Assembly: GCF_041146795.1 (NCBI RefSeq)
Contig: NC_135185.1
Span: 28,765,529 to 28,829,528, forward strand
Direction: 5' to 3'
From: Maylandia zebra
Taxonomy: Eukaryota; Chordata; Actinopteri; Cichliformes; Cichlidae
DNA length: 64,000 bases
The position numbers and the translations under genes are program-made. This document shows positions 1-14,600 of the stretch, in pieces. The notes under the pieces are model-generated. The model saw only the letters and a program-made list of their open reading frames with translations. It was not told the DNA's origin and searched no databases. The first letter of the stretch is position 1; every line of letters begins with the position of its first letter.

Positions 1-619
1 GTGGCACTAAATATGAAGCTAACAAGCAGACCGTTCAGCTACATTAGCAAAAAGACTAGAGGCTGGAGAAAACAGTACCCACTAGTACTGAATAGTACTG
101 AAAGAATACAATTACGATTTGCTTATCATGAGAAAAGCTAGCACAGATTTATCCTTGAACCACATCCTGTTTTTTTTACATTCCAGGCCAGCTTTTTAAA
201 TTGCTTCTAGTCTTTTCTCTTTGCTAAGCTAATAGCACGTAGCTTCATATTTAACACACAGCTGGTATTGCTGTTGCATTAATATAACACAAACCCCTGC
301 AGCTTAAAATAAATGAAAAGCTAAAAGATGAAGGCTGGGCTCCTCTACATAAGCTGCCTTTATAGGTTAAAAGTATCTCTGCTGGTAGTGGTATCAGCAA
401 TACTGGCCTTTATTTACTTGGTATCTCATTGATATCATAATTTGCAGCATTACACACCCCTGCTTGCTCCTGAATACGTTGCCTACTGGTTACTGTTTTT
501 TACATTTTACTTTAAATTTAGATTTAGTCTTTACTATTTTACTTTGTCTGCATTCATATTCAAATGTACCTAAATATACCAGCACTTTCATGTACATATG
601 ATGTTTATCTTGTATGCAG
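1..619 (+). other. unc79: unc79 intron, left edge of window
   Basis: AT-rich non-coding sequence upstream of the first unc79 exon in view. It ends in a splice acceptor (TGCAG) at 615-619. Nothing else is recognisable here. The missing N-terminal coding exons of unc79 must lie to the left of the window. Confidence 0.7.
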
Positions 620-3600
620 GATCTGCTTTATGTCATATCCTATGGCCCATCCCAAGTTAAACCTCCAGCTGTGCAGATGCTGTTTCATTACTGGCCGAAC
701 CTGAAGCCACCAGGAGCCATCAGTGAATACAGAGGACTGCAGTACACAGGTCAGATTCTCTTTATGCCACATCTACTTCTTTACCAGACTTTAGACTTAT
801 CAAAGTGGTCACCTGTCAATTGTTTTTCTTATTTCTCTCTCTCTTCCATTTCCTGGTTCAGCCTGGAATCCCATCCACTGTCAACATATCGAATGCCACA
901 ATGCCATCAATAAACCTGCTGTTAAGGTGACTGCAATCTCAAAAATCATTAAAGCTTAAATATTTTATGCTTCTGGGATGCATAAATAGATAGTCTTCCC
1001 TTGAGAAATGAATGGGGTAAGCATAGGGGAAGGTCTTATATGGCCTTGCTTAGATTGCCATGTCCGATTCTAAGCTACTTTATATCAGCGATTGGTGCTG
1101 CTCTGCTTTGTCAGCCTTTACTCAGCTGTGCACAAACGGACAGAGTAGGAACAGGCGGGTAGAAAGGGGGTGGATTTCAATTACCAGAAGCAAAGAAGGG
1201 GGTATGGTGGGGGAAGGGGGGCTTTAATTGAAAGCGGTGACCCCATGCAGCCCTTGAGGATAGGGTGGCATCGAGTAAGCACAGTGAATTACAGTGCACC
1301 ATCTGAACATTGAGGCCACGAGCACTGGCGTTTAGCACAGGGCCAGGCACAGGTTGCAAGACAGTGGAGCAGCATATGCACGCAGCCATCCACACAGAGG
1401 CGTGGGGACACAGGTAAAGGCGTCACATGATTTGTTGGGTGAGAGAGTAGCCTAGATATGTGACAGGGACACGTGGAAAATGTGAACTTCTTAAATTTAC
1501 ATCATATGTTATAAAATCGCTGTGCTTATAATTGACAAAATGCACTGGCCAGTTCATTAGGTGTACCTGTTAACAGCCAATCACATGGCAGCATCAACAT
1601 TTATCTAGACACCTACTGAAGTTCAAACTGAGCATCAGAATGGGGAAAAAAAAGCGATTTGACTTTAATGTGGTTGTTGGTGTCAGACAGGTTGGTCTGC
1701 GTATCTCAGAAATTGCTTGTCTTCTTGCGTTTGCCTACACATGCGTCTCTCAGGTTTACAGAGAGTGGCCTGAAAAAAGAGAAAATGTGTGAAAATGCTT
1801 TGTTGATGTTAGAGGTCAGAGAAGTGCAACTACAGTCAGTGAAGATGGGATACAGTAGCAGAAGACCACACTGGATGTTCTTCCTGTCAGCTAAGAACAG
1901 GAAACTGAGACTACAATTCACCAAAATTGGATAACAGAAGATACCTGGTTGAGGAGCCTTCATTTTGCTGCTACATTCAGATGCTACGGTTAGAATACTT
2001 AGGTTAGAAGACTTATTTCAACAGCTCAGGCTGCAGGTGGTGGCACGCTTTGGGCCCGCTTAGTAACAACTGAGCATCGTTTGAATGCCAAGGTATACCT
2101 AACAAAGTGGTCAATGTGTGTAAAGTGTAAGTGTCCTATTATTTAGCTATTTGGAACCTAAGAAAACCTCATTACTTTTACTGTATTTCATCTTGGTTGC
2201 AAATAAAACATTGAATATAATGTGTTAATTTTTCAAATATCACCTCCATTATCTCAGACTAACTTTATTACTTTTGCAGATGTGTATAGATCCTACTCTT
2301 TCTGTGGCCTTGGGAGACAAGCCCCCTCCTCTTTATATATGTGAAGAGTGCAGCCAGAGGATAGCAGGGTACGCATCTGTTTCACCTCTTTCCTCCATCC
2401 CTCAATCCTCCCCCTCCTTGAGTGGGATGCTATTGCAAACAAACATCACCTACCGCCTCCCTCATTATTCCTCTTTGTAACCCAGGGGAAACACATTGGC
2501 ATGGTTACATAATTCCCTTGTGCCAATAATGAGATCATCATTACAAAAAAGCACATCCACTTGTCTCTCTTTTTTTTTTTAGCGCAGAGACTATTATAAT
2601 AAAATTGGCTTTTCAGGGTTTTTTTGTTATTGAGAAGATATTTTTGTGTTCCAGCTCTGTAAGGAAGCTGATACCGATGTGTATACACCAGTTGGAATGA
2701 CTGTATTTATATCATACACATAAGTCATGCATTGTTAAATAATTTCTTCGACCTTTCCAGAGATCACGCTGAATGGCTTGTTGATGTACTCCTGCCCCAA
2801 GGTGAGCATTTACAGTCAAAAAGGTGCTGAGTAAAGATAAGATACGTATGCACTCTACAATAAAACCTTTATTAGCTGCTATGCGTTGTGTTCCAAGCTG
2901 CCATATATTTTATATTGAGGTTCTAATTTCCATGAAAATATAACCAATTTTCAAGACATACGTATGTTTTTTGCAAACAGTTGTATTTCAGTTATGTTTA
3001 TTTTTCTTGCAGCAGAGATATCTGCCATTTGTCAAAAGAAGGTAAGACATTTACACTGCAGCATAATGACATTAACGGTGCTGTGTACTCTCAGTCATTG
3101 CCATTACTTATTAACCTGACTTCCTCACAATAATAAAAGTCTCCACAGCAAACAATACACTGGTAAAACATAGAGGACTTCCCTGACCTGTGAAAACATG
3201 AACTTAGATACACTTTATTTGTGATCCATAGTTAGCTCATTTATTTGTGAATCTGAATCTCCCCTGAAGAGTCCATTCACTGAAGCAGCTCAGTAAAGAC
3301 CTTTCAAAATAACCTGTTGGGGCCTGATCTTTGTTTGCTGTTGCTGAGTGCTTCCTGCTTGTTTCCTGGGTGACACTGGGAAAACTGAGTGCGTGATGAT
3401 GATCTCAGGTATTCCCGTCAGGTCAGCAGCTGCCTCTCTTTGTCCTCTGAAACAGCTGGCCTCCACCATGGTTTGCCCAGCCGTTTATAATTCACCACCT
3501 CCCTTTTGGAGCAGCTTTTGTTCCAATCATTCTCCAACTGAGATTTGTGCTAGCTCTTTCAGTGTTAGCTGAGACATATTACTCATAAATGAGGCATTAC

Positions 3601-5696
3601 TTGTCATTTTAAAATAGCTACTTTTGAGTACATAATGATATCTAAGAGCCGTGATGCGAGAACAACAGTATGAGTATTATCAGAGTAGCATTTTTTTGTT
3701 GTTCAAAGCAACATGGATGAATAAGAGCACTCACCATCTGAGGCCAGATATGTTAATTTGATAGGGAGCAATTCATGCCTCTAATGGCACAAGATTAGAG
3801 ACTGATCAGATTAGGGTGGCTCTCTAGTGCCATGCTTTTTATTTTTAGAAACCTGAGACACCGCGGGGACACATAAAGACTTGTTCTATTGCTTTAGATG
3901 TGGACAGATCCTTGTATCTTCGGAGAGAGTGATATTCATTATCAGAGTTGCCTTTGAGCCCTGAGAGATGTTTATTTTTAGACGATTGTCATCAGGCGTT
4001 ATTGGAAGTGTTTTTTTTATTTTTCTATTATACAAGAATAGAAACAAACTGATTTCTCTTCCCTCTGCTCCCCCCCTTGTTTCTTGGCTTCAAACTGCAG
4101 AACTGTAGCTCTCATGTTAGAAGGGCTGTGGTCACCTGCTTTTCAGCCGGCTGCTGCGGGCGACATGGCAACCGGCCTGTCCGCTACTGCAAGCGTTGCC
4201 ATGTCAACCACCACAGCAGCGAGGTGGGGGCTGCGGCGGAGACCCATCTGTACCAGACCTCGCCCCCTCCCATCAACACCCGTGAGTGCGGAGCAGAGGA
4301 GCTAGTGTGCACCGTGGAAGCCGTTATCAGGTACATGCACGGTGTTACAGAGCATATAGTTGTGACTCTGTGAAGCACACTTCAAGACAAATATAAAGAC
4401 AACAATGCTGCCTCAGTTCAGATTAAACAAATAACAAAAACAAACGAAAAAAAGTGAGATTTTCTCCTCTGCTCTTTCTCCTTTGCTCTATCTCACATAT
4501 GACCTTCTCTCTGTGCCCTCTCAAATCCCTCTCTTATCCTGTGTATACCTCCAGCCTCCTAAAAGAGGCAGAAATTCATGCAGAGCAGCGTGAGTTTGAG
4601 TTGAATCGGCGTCGTCAGATGGGCCTGTCTGCCTCCCACCACTCTCTGGACAACATTGAGTTTGATAACAAAGAGGATGACCAGCATGACCAGCGCCTTC
4701 TAAGTCAGTTTGGCATCTGGTTCCTGGTGCGTAATCACAGGGTGTCGCTGTATCTGTCAGTAACAGGGAGCAGGCAAAAACGATGTGTATGGCACATTGC
4801 CTCTCATCACTTCTCTTTTCAATTTCCGAGTTTCTTTGTTCACATCTGCAGGTAAGTCTGTGCACACCCAATGAGAACACGCCCACAGAGAGTCTGGCTC
4901 GGCTGGTCAGCATGGTCTTCCAGTGGTTTCACTCCACCGCCTACATGATGGACGACGAAGTCGGAAGCCTAGTGGAGAAGTTGAAGCCCCAGTTTGTCAC
5001 AAAGTGGCTAAAGACAGTGTGTGAAGTGCGCTTTGATGTCATGGTCATGTGCCTGCTGCCCAAACCTGTAGAATTTGCAAGGGTAAGATATTACAGCGTC
5101 ATCATAAGATCATAGGATTTTAATACCTTACATGAAGGAGAGTTTTCACTGGTCTAAACTGGTCTATGCACATTTTTCTCAGGTGGGCGGTTACTGGGAT
5201 AAGTCATGTAGCACAGTGACACAGCTGAAAGAGGGTCTGAACCGCATCCTGTGTCTAATACCTTACAACGTCATTAGTCAGCCACTGTGGGAGTGCTTTA
5301 TGCCTGAGTGGCTGGAGGCCATCCGTACTGAGGTGCCCGACAACCAGCTCAAAGAGTTCCGGGAAGTGCTCAGGTATATCCATCTCCCTTAACTGTTCAT
5401 GGCATATATTGCATACAGTGGGCAGAGATGCTTGCAGTAAAATTGCAGCACAATAATAATAATTAAAAAAAAAACTTAAAATATTACAAGTTAGCATCAC
5501 TCATTGTGTAACAGTATCAAAGGATCGCTATGTGGATGAATTTATATGGTACTGCTGTTATTCTATTCACAGCAAGATGTTTGATATTGAGCTGTGCCCA
5601 CTTCCCTTCTCTATGGAGGAAATGTTTGGCTTCATCAGCTGCAGATTCTCTGGCTACCCCGCGTCTGTGCAAGAGCAGGCTCTGCTGTGGCTTCAT
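620..5696 (+). CDS. unc79: unc79 exons, block 1 (ten exons)
   Basis: Exons read by phase: 620-749, 862-926, 2280-2368, 2761-2801, 3013-3041, 4101-4330, 4555-4726, 4852-5082, 5183-5373, 5573-5696. The first three give the conserved segment with WNPIHCQHIECHNAINKPAV and two CxxC pairs (ICEECSQRIAG). The fourth and fifth are very small (41 and 29 nt). Exon 4101-4330 is cysteine-rich (CFSAGCCGRHGNRPVRYCKRC) and looks like a metal-binding module. That is an inference from spacing only. The intron before exon 2280 carries a Tc1-like remnant. The 3042-4100 intron shows nothing recognisable. Confidence 0.93.
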
Positions 5697-8600
5697 GTAA
5701 GCATGCACACACAAACACACGAAAGCACACAGAAACACGCCGTCCTGTGTCAAGTTCTCATCCCGCCGTTCTATCCACAGTGAGTGTGAATTGCACAGGT
5801 TGTCGTAGAGTGCGAGAGTCTGGGCAGGGGCCCTGCTGAATATGGATCTGGGTCACAGAATGAGACGGATGGAGATAGGAGGGATTTAGCCTTTCATCCC
5901 ATATGCACTCACAGCTTGCCGCCCTGTATACATGGATCAATTTCAAGTTTTCTCTCACAACTGTGATCAAGAGATTGTATTAATTTAGCTGGAGTAAATA
6001 GGTCACGTTCACAGCAAATACAGAAGTTGAGCTTCAGTTTAATGTTTTCTCGGCATGTGGTGTGATAAAGTCACACAGGCAGCAGTCTAATTTTCTGCCA
6101 AATACGGAGCTTTTATATTACTAGCCAAAGTTTTTAAGGTATTAACTGACGCCGCCCAGTATTCCCAAAAAATAGACTAGAGTTATAAACCTGCATGCAT
6201 TCAAAATAACTGTAATGCAGACATGTACAAGTGTATGGTTTTAAGGATGACAAAAAGTAATAACACTAAATCTATTTACTTTGTGAGAAGTATATTAACC
6301 TTGTGATGCCTTCTAACACTAACCCTATGTTTTGGAGAAAAGGAAAAAATCCTGTGTGTTAGTTGAATGGCTGTTTGTCTCCAGAACTATTTATAGAATT
6401 GATACCATAGGGTTCAGGTTATGGTTATCACCGACTGATTGGTTTATGATTTAGACCACACAAGTAGCAAGTATAAATAAATGATCCACATTTTTGTGTG
6501 TCTCGTTGGAGCTCAGGTGCTGTCGGAGCTGGACATCGTGGTGCCTCTTCAGCTGCTGATTGGGATGTTCTCCGATGGAGTGAACTCTTTGAAGGAACTG
6601 GCCAATCAGAGGAAGGCACGCGCGTCAGATCTGACTGGCAACACTGGAGCTCGTAGGGTGAGGAGGACCGCAATGCTAAAAATACTCCTAAGAATAAGAC
6701 AAAAGACATCAATCCCCATTTTCAGCCTTTTGTTGCCATTCATTTCAGTGGCTGTTGACAACAACACAGATCAGAACACATCACCTCACTGTGCTCAGAT
6801 CATCAGCTGAATAGCTATTATTAGGGCTTTGTCTGTCGATGTGTTTTTTGGATTAGGGGTGTACACGTTTCTATTCTTCTTGGTTCTATTTCCCACTGTT
6901 CATTTTGGAATAGACTGTATGTTACCATGGCAACCATCAATATCTAAATATAGCTCTCTTCAAGGGATTAATTGAATTTGGCTGTAATATAAATTTATGT
7001 TCAGAGACACCCACACATCCGCACAGATGGCTCCAGATTAAGTCGACATGCAGCTGATCCTGCTGTATTACTTCACGTTTAACTTTAGGAGATGTAAACA
7101 TGCTTTGTGAGATTTGCTGTCATACCTTGCTTTTTGTCAGGATGGTGTTTGCTGTACACAGCGAACACAGCTTGCTGTAGCACTTGTTAAACAGAGGGCA
7201 GGTCAGGCTGCTGAGGGCAGCTTGTGCATGGAGCATGAGCTGGTGTGCCTGAGTTACGAGAAGATATATCATTTGTACTGTTAAAGAGAATACACTAGGA
7301 GTCAGTTTACAAGGTTTCATGATGCCATTGTGTATGAGATTGAGTGAACAGTCTGGCAGATTTTATATACTTGCGTGAGCTCGATTAGTGAATGGCTCCC
7401 AGTTGTGCAGATGAGGCATTAAAGTAAGAGAGTTGGAGCACCACACTCTGGCAGAAACACATAAACACACACAGAGAGGGAGCTGACAACATTAGAAGTG
7501 ACGAAGATGGACATAAACACAGAGACATCAGGAATGAGGAGAAGGCGTAGCTTCGAGCACGGCGTAATTGTTGTATAAAAGCCGCAAATGCTCAGTTTAG
7601 AATATTTTGACAGCTTTTTTTCAAATATTTGCAAGCATTGCCTTTTTATTACTTAGAATAGATCTTTTATTTACACTTTTGTTTGTGGACCACATAATAA
7701 AATGTAACATAACATAATGAAAAAGGTATGTGATGCATATTGATATATACAAGTCTAACTGACATTTACAGCCTCGCAACGCTTTCTGTCTCATTTTAAC
7801 GTGACCCTAACAGCTGAAGAGAAACACATATTTCAGTTTAATGACTATTCTCCTTTCTCACAGGTGAGTGTGGTGTCAGATCCAGGACGTCGAGGCCAGC
7901 ACAACACTCTCAGCCCTTTTCCCAGCCCCTTCCGGAGCCCCTTCCGCAGCCCTCTTCGCTGCAGCCCTTTTAAAAACCTGGGTCATGCCGCTGGTCACTG
8001 CGCCCTGGACCTGGACTGTGATGACGATGACATGAACCTTGGCTGTTTCATTCTGATGTTTGACCTCATCTTAAAGCAGGTGACCACCTTCCTGATGAAA
8101 ACCTATAATTGTGATTAAAGTTCTGTCTCTGATGCTTCTCTTTTGTGTGTCCTCATGTTATAAACCTTCTTATTGTACAGCCATTCTCACATTATACAGT
8201 CTAGTTTAAGCGAGTCACTCTTCTCAGTCATTCATGTAGAGAAAAATGACACATACACACTATACAATGATAATAATACCCACCGGTGGGATCTTGAGAT
8301 TTGTGTGTCGTGCTCTAATTTTTGTTCCTCTATTTTTATGGTCGTCTCCCCCCCGCTGTCCCAGATGGAGCTCCAGGATGACGGTGTGATGCTGGGTCTA
8401 GACAGCAGCCTGGGGAAGGATATCGTGGGCATCATCAACAATGTCTTCCAGGCCCCGTGGGGTGGCTCACACACCTGCCAGAAGGATGAGAAGGCCCTAG
8501 AGTGCAGCCTGTGCCAATCCAGCATCCTGTGTTACCAGCTGGGCTGTGAGCTCCTGGAGAGGCTGACCCCCCGGGAAGAGATACGCCTGGTGGTGAGACA

Positions 8601-11600
8601 AACAGCATGCATTTTTATGCATCAACTTTGAATTAACCTTGTGCATTTGGCAGGCAGGGCTTTGGAATGAGTGCATGTAGCTCCACGTGTCCCAAACCAC
8701 AGCGCCAAAAACAACACTGTGTCAAATTGTGCTACCTTTGTTTTGGAGTAAACACACAACATAAAGCATGCCTTTCACTCAGCTCCAACAAGTCTCATTC
8801 CTCCACAGGAGCCCACAGATTGTTTGGAGGAAACCTTGCTTACCCCTCCACCAGATTTCTCCATCGGGGTGGAGAATGAAAGCAAGGAAGGAGACAACCC
8901 GAGTGGCACGCACACCGACAACCCCAGCAGCCAATCTCCTGATCACGCAGGTGTGTATCGATCAGTTCTGCTTAAAACTTGATGTTTAAATTAATAATAC
9001 CTGCCAGATGAATACCAATCATCCTTTAAGGGTTAACTGGACTTTAACTTAACTGGATTTTGGACTTGATGTATATCTAAGCTAGTTGACGCTTGTGACT
9101 TTGACTTCTACTAATACAGTTTAGCAGTTTAACAGTTTGATACCAAATCTGAGAAACAGTGATATACATGAAGCCATAGAAAATTTCAGAAACCCAGTGA
9201 GATATTGTGAGTATGCAGGAAGGCTTGGTAGATATTGTTTTTGATGGACAGAACAGGATGAGCTATTTCCTTGTTTTTTGCCACAGTACAGGCAAAATTA
9301 AAAGTTCAATTGTTTTTTCTCTTTCTTTCCAGCAATGAAGAATAACTCTGATAAGAAGTTCTCCTACCAGCAGCTACCTGTGTCTTTGAAGCTCATATAC
9401 ACCATTCTGCAGGTGCTTGGTCTGAATAACTGCATATCAAATCAAAGACTAGAGGCATTCAAAAATGTTTCTTTCGATTTATTTGAGTGCATATGTGTTA
9501 CACTGCGAGTCACACACGTTTTCTGCATTTTCAGGAAATGTCAAAGTTTGAGGAGCCTGATATTTTGTTCAACATGCTGAACTGCCTGAAGATCCTGTGT
9601 CTTCACGGAGAGTGTTTATACCTCGCCTGTAAGGATCACCCGCAGTTTCTGGCTTACATCCAGGAGAAGATGCTCATCCCTTGGTGTGTCCAGAGAACAC
9701 TCCTCCTCATGCAGAAAAAACACTGAACTCATGCATGCTTTTGTTTACAGCTTTTAATTGTGCTAACTCCTTAAGTGACATTTGTGCTTCTGTCTCTTCT
9801 GTTTTCAGTCTGTGGTCGATGCTGAAATCAGAGTTTTGCCAGCTGGCTTCGTTGGCCGTGCCGCAGCTTCTCCACGCCCTGTCTTTGTCACACGGGGCAG
9901 ACATCTTTTGGAATCTCATCAACACAAACTTCAACAGCAAAGACTGGAAAATACGATTTGAAGCCGGTGAGTCATAAAGTAACAGCGTTAAATTTCAGAC
10001 TCCGTGTCTTCCTAGGATGGTTGCAGACAGTTTGCGGCTTCATGTGCAGATATGATCATCAAAAATGGATATCTTTGGCTTAATGGTTTGTCTTTGTGGT
10101 TGCGATTGTAAATGATGAGGATCGCCAGGAAGAGGAGAGGAGGATCTGCTTATATAATAGGCTTCCCAAACCTGCCTGCCCACATCTCCCCTATGTGTTG
10201 CCATGGTTACCTTGGTACAGGCAGCAAAGAGGAATTGTGGGATTAATGAGGGGTTTTTTCACATTGTGATTAGCAGAGAGGAGCTATTTGCTCTGTCCAA
10301 GTAGTGAACTGATGCATCACAATGTCAGCTTGCGATGCTGTTGATCTGTGTCATGACCAATGAGCACTTCTAATGTTATTATATCCATTTAGTAGGGTAG
10401 AAATATTGGTATAAATCTACACATGCATGTAATATATTCCTAAATGAAGTCAACTAGTGTTCTGACTCACTGCACGGTCCCACACTCGCCCACACCGACA
10501 CCTAGCACTCAACACCACATTGGCTAAGAGCTCATGGGTATAAGAGTGCAGCGTCTATTTTTAGATTTTAATCTGAGGAATGATAAGTAAATCACTTTAT
10601 TTATTGAAAGCATCGCCTTTGCTAAAAAAAAGAAGCATTTGGTTTTACCACCACATTGTGCGAAGACAAATATTTAGTAAAACATTAACTCATCTCAGTC
10701 ATCTTCCTCTGTGACCTCTGGGCTGATTCTGTTTATTGAATCATGGAATTATATGAAGACATCTGGCAGCTCACTTGCTCCGTCTTTGTCTGCAGCAGTA
10801 ATTCATTTCTTTCTCTATTCTCACGAAATCCTCTCAGTCGAGAAGGTAGCAGTGCTGTGTCGTTTCCTGGACATTGGTGCAGTGACAAAAAACCACCTAC
10901 TGAAGTATGCCTTGGCTCACGCTTTCTGTTGCTTCCTGGCCTCTGTGGAGGATGTCAACCCTGCTGTGGCCACCAGGGCCAGGCTGCTACTGGACACAAT
11001 CAAGAGGCCATCCCTTCAGGTACTTTGCTCTTGTTTTTAGCAACAAAATTTCTGTTTATTTTTCGCGTGAAGGATAAATAAATTAAGCATTCTCACTAAG
11101 ACAGGGTGTGTTGGTGTGCATTTAATTATAGTTTTGGTATTTATGTGTTGAAAGCTGTAAATTTTATTTATGGATTTTCTATGTAAAGGGATTGTACTTG
11201 TTGTGCATTTTTAGGGCTTATGCCTGTGTCTGGATTTCCAATTTGACACTGTGGTGAGAGATCGTCCCATTATTCTCAGTAAACTCCTACTCCTGCACTT
11301 TCTGAAGAAAGATATCCCCGCGCTTAGTTGGGAGTTTTTCGTCAACCGTTTTGAAACATTATCTCTGGAGGCTCAGCTGCACCTGGACTGCAACAAAGAG
11401 TTTCCCTTCCCTACTAGTATGTATCTGCCATGTCCCCATCCAGATGTTTTACACCTGTAAGAGAAGATTTACAACTTAACAGTGCTTCAAGTAAGCTTTG
11501 CAATCCTTGTTTCTTTGACAGCTATTACAGCTGTACGAACCAATGTAGCTAACCTCAGTGATACAGCAATGTGGAAGATACGACGGGCCCGTTTCGCGAG

Positions 11601-14600
11601 GAATCAGCAGAAGAGTGTGCGCTCCCTCCGTGACAGTGTAAAAGGAGGCACGGACGCCCAGTCTAAAAGAGCCTTTTCACTCCCTGAGTCACTGAGCAAC
11701 CGACTACGTGAGTAGAAGACATCAGCTGTCAGGCTGTCAGTCTTATTTCTAACCTGTCTCAAAAAGTCTGTTGTTAAAAAGTGTTTGCAAATAGCATTTG
11801 AGACTTTTTTAAGTGCTTTGGCTCACATGCTATGACATAGAAGTCTATAAAAAAACAACTTTCTATTTGGAAAATGACCTGCCATTATAGATTCTGTCAC
11901 AAAGTGATGATCATTGCCTTTTAAAAAAAAAAAGAATCCTTTTCTATTTGCAAATACTGTTTGACCAAGGTCCTGTTCCATTTTCCTAATGTTTCTCTCC
12001 TCACTTATATGTTCCCGACGCTCATTTCACTTAAATGTTTTATCTGTGGCTCTCCACAGAAGGCTGTCTGAGTTTCTGAGATACTCGTGCTGCCTTCAAA
12101 CACAGGTTTATCTGGTTGATCCAAATGCCCTCAATCTTTATAACATTTGGATTTCACGCCCTTTAAATCAAAAGTATACGCGTCTCTTTGTGTGCGCATA
12201 TGTGTTGGAAGATGATGAAGCTCAGACATGTGTCCTGTGCTACCTCCCATGTACGCTCTCCTAAATCTTGCTCTTCATATGTGGTTTTTAGCTCTAAGGC
12301 TTACGAGGCAAGAGCTCTCTGCCCCGACACTGGGAGATATGATAGAGAAAGTCCTGCCAGGTAAATAACATTCCAAGTCTTCATCATATTGGAGAAAAAG
12401 TACAGTAAGACTTTCATGAAAACTATGTTCAAATATTAAATATTTAGTATTATACAGTATTATTGAAAATTCTCAACACAACCCTCATTTCCTTGTATTT
12501 TGCTTCCAAGGACCTGGACGGTCAATAATTTTTTAAAGTGCTCTTGAGCAATAGTTCTCCGGGCTTTCTGAAGGTCTTTCAAACGTTTGCTTTGAAAGAT
12601 CTTTTACTCATTACCCTTGTACACGGCCATTTTTAGACGAATGTTTAGTTTTTTATATACAGTATGTTAAGCCACGTAACAATGATCTATGAATCATTCA
12701 AGCATAAAAAAGACATGATGAACTAGTGTTGTGTCTACACATAACCAACAAATTAGCAAAGAACCAATTTTAAATTCTATCTTTAGGCACTTTGTTACCT
12801 GTAGCCTGGTGCAAAAACACCTAATTTGTTCCTATTTCTTTAGTTTAAACATGCAGAAAAGACTTGTTTAACTATGAGTAACTATGCCAAATTACACAAG
12901 AAGTGGATTTAGAATCAGTAGCAACGACTTATGGAGTGATGAATCCTTAACATGGTGAACATCTGTGGAGGAGGCGGGAGAGAGGTACAAGAGCCATCTG
13001 TAAAACATGGTGCCCTGTCATGGCTTGGGGTTCTATTTCAGCCAGTGATGGAATTATGAACACAGAAAAGTGTTGTCAGATTTGGATGCTCTGGAAAGCA
13101 TCTGATTGGCAGCTTTATTTTCTGCATGGCGGTGATCCCAAAGATATTTGCAGTGCCGTAAAAGCATACCTGCATAGAAAAAACACACACAGTGGAACAC
13201 ATCCTGGACTTCAACATTATTGAAACGGTGTGGCATCATCTTGACAGAGAATGAAACAAAAGGCAGCCAACATCCAAAGAAGAGCTTTGAATGTCCTTCA
13301 AGAAGCCCGGAGAACTATTTGTGAAGACTACTTAAAACTTCCATAAGAGAGTTTAGACTGTGGTGGAGAATAAAGGTGGTCATACCAAATATTGAATTTC
13401 AAGCTTGTTAGAGTTTGACAAACTTTATTTCCGTGTATATGACTTCACATATTTCAATAAGTCACTGTGCCTATTTTCTTTGCAAAATATAAAGAAATGA
13501 GCGGTGGCTGAAGAGTTTTGCACTTTATTGTACATAAAAAATAATGTTTGGTCTATAGTGGCAGTCATTGTTCTTTCATCCTACTTTCTGGGCTAAAGCA
13601 ATCCTGACACGGAACGAAAAACTAGACAGTCTGTTGTGCGTTTACCCCATTTACATATTCCATGAACACATTGTAGTGATGTATGTATACAGCATGATAA
13701 TGGCTCCAACTCTCTTGGCAGAGAAATGGACAGGATGAGCTGACACCCCTCCACCTCTGTGTTGTTATCCTCCCTGCTACCGCACCCCTACCCTCTCCCC
13801 ATCTTATCTCCCTGTCTGCAGCACGTTTTCTCCCGCACATTAACCCTGACGCTTCAGCCCCTCTTGCAGGCCAGACCCCTTCTCCCGAGGATGACACCAT
13901 CATCAGAGACCTGCTCCCTGAGAACGCTGGCGTCGATCACCAGACGGTTCACCAGCTGATCATGGTCCTCATGAAATTTATGGCCAAAGACCAAAGCAGT
14001 GCTGAGGCAGATATTGGTAGTGCCAAGGCTTTCAACACAGTGAAGCGTCATCTGTATGTGCTGCTGGGGTATGATCAACAGGAAGGCTGTTTCATGATTG
14101 CACCTCAGAAGATGCGCACCTCCACCTGCTTCAACGCCTTCATCGCTGGCATTGCACAAGTAACTGAAATATAATCAAATGTTTGCACCTGCATATTAGG
14201 CTTATTGCGAAAGAGTACCTGAACGTCGCAACTGCCAGTGAATTTAACTTATTTGCTCACAGGTACTGGACTACAATATCGGTTTGGGAAAGCAGCTGCT
14301 CCCTCTTGTGGTCCAGGTGTTGAAGTACTGCACATGTCCCCAGCTGAGGCACTATTTTCAGCAGCCTCCTCGTTGCTCCCTGTGGGCCCTTAAACCACAC
14401 ATTCGGCAGATGTGGCTCAAAGCACTTCTTGTTATCCTTTACAAGGTACTTAATATTTTTTATTGCATGAATAACTGTACATTGAGTCTGCTACATAATG
14501 CCACCTAACCTCTAAGATATTTCTTTTTATGTTTTCGTGACATATTTTCTTCAATCTTTTGTACAAAATGAGCTTACATTGTTTTTATGCACCATAGTAC

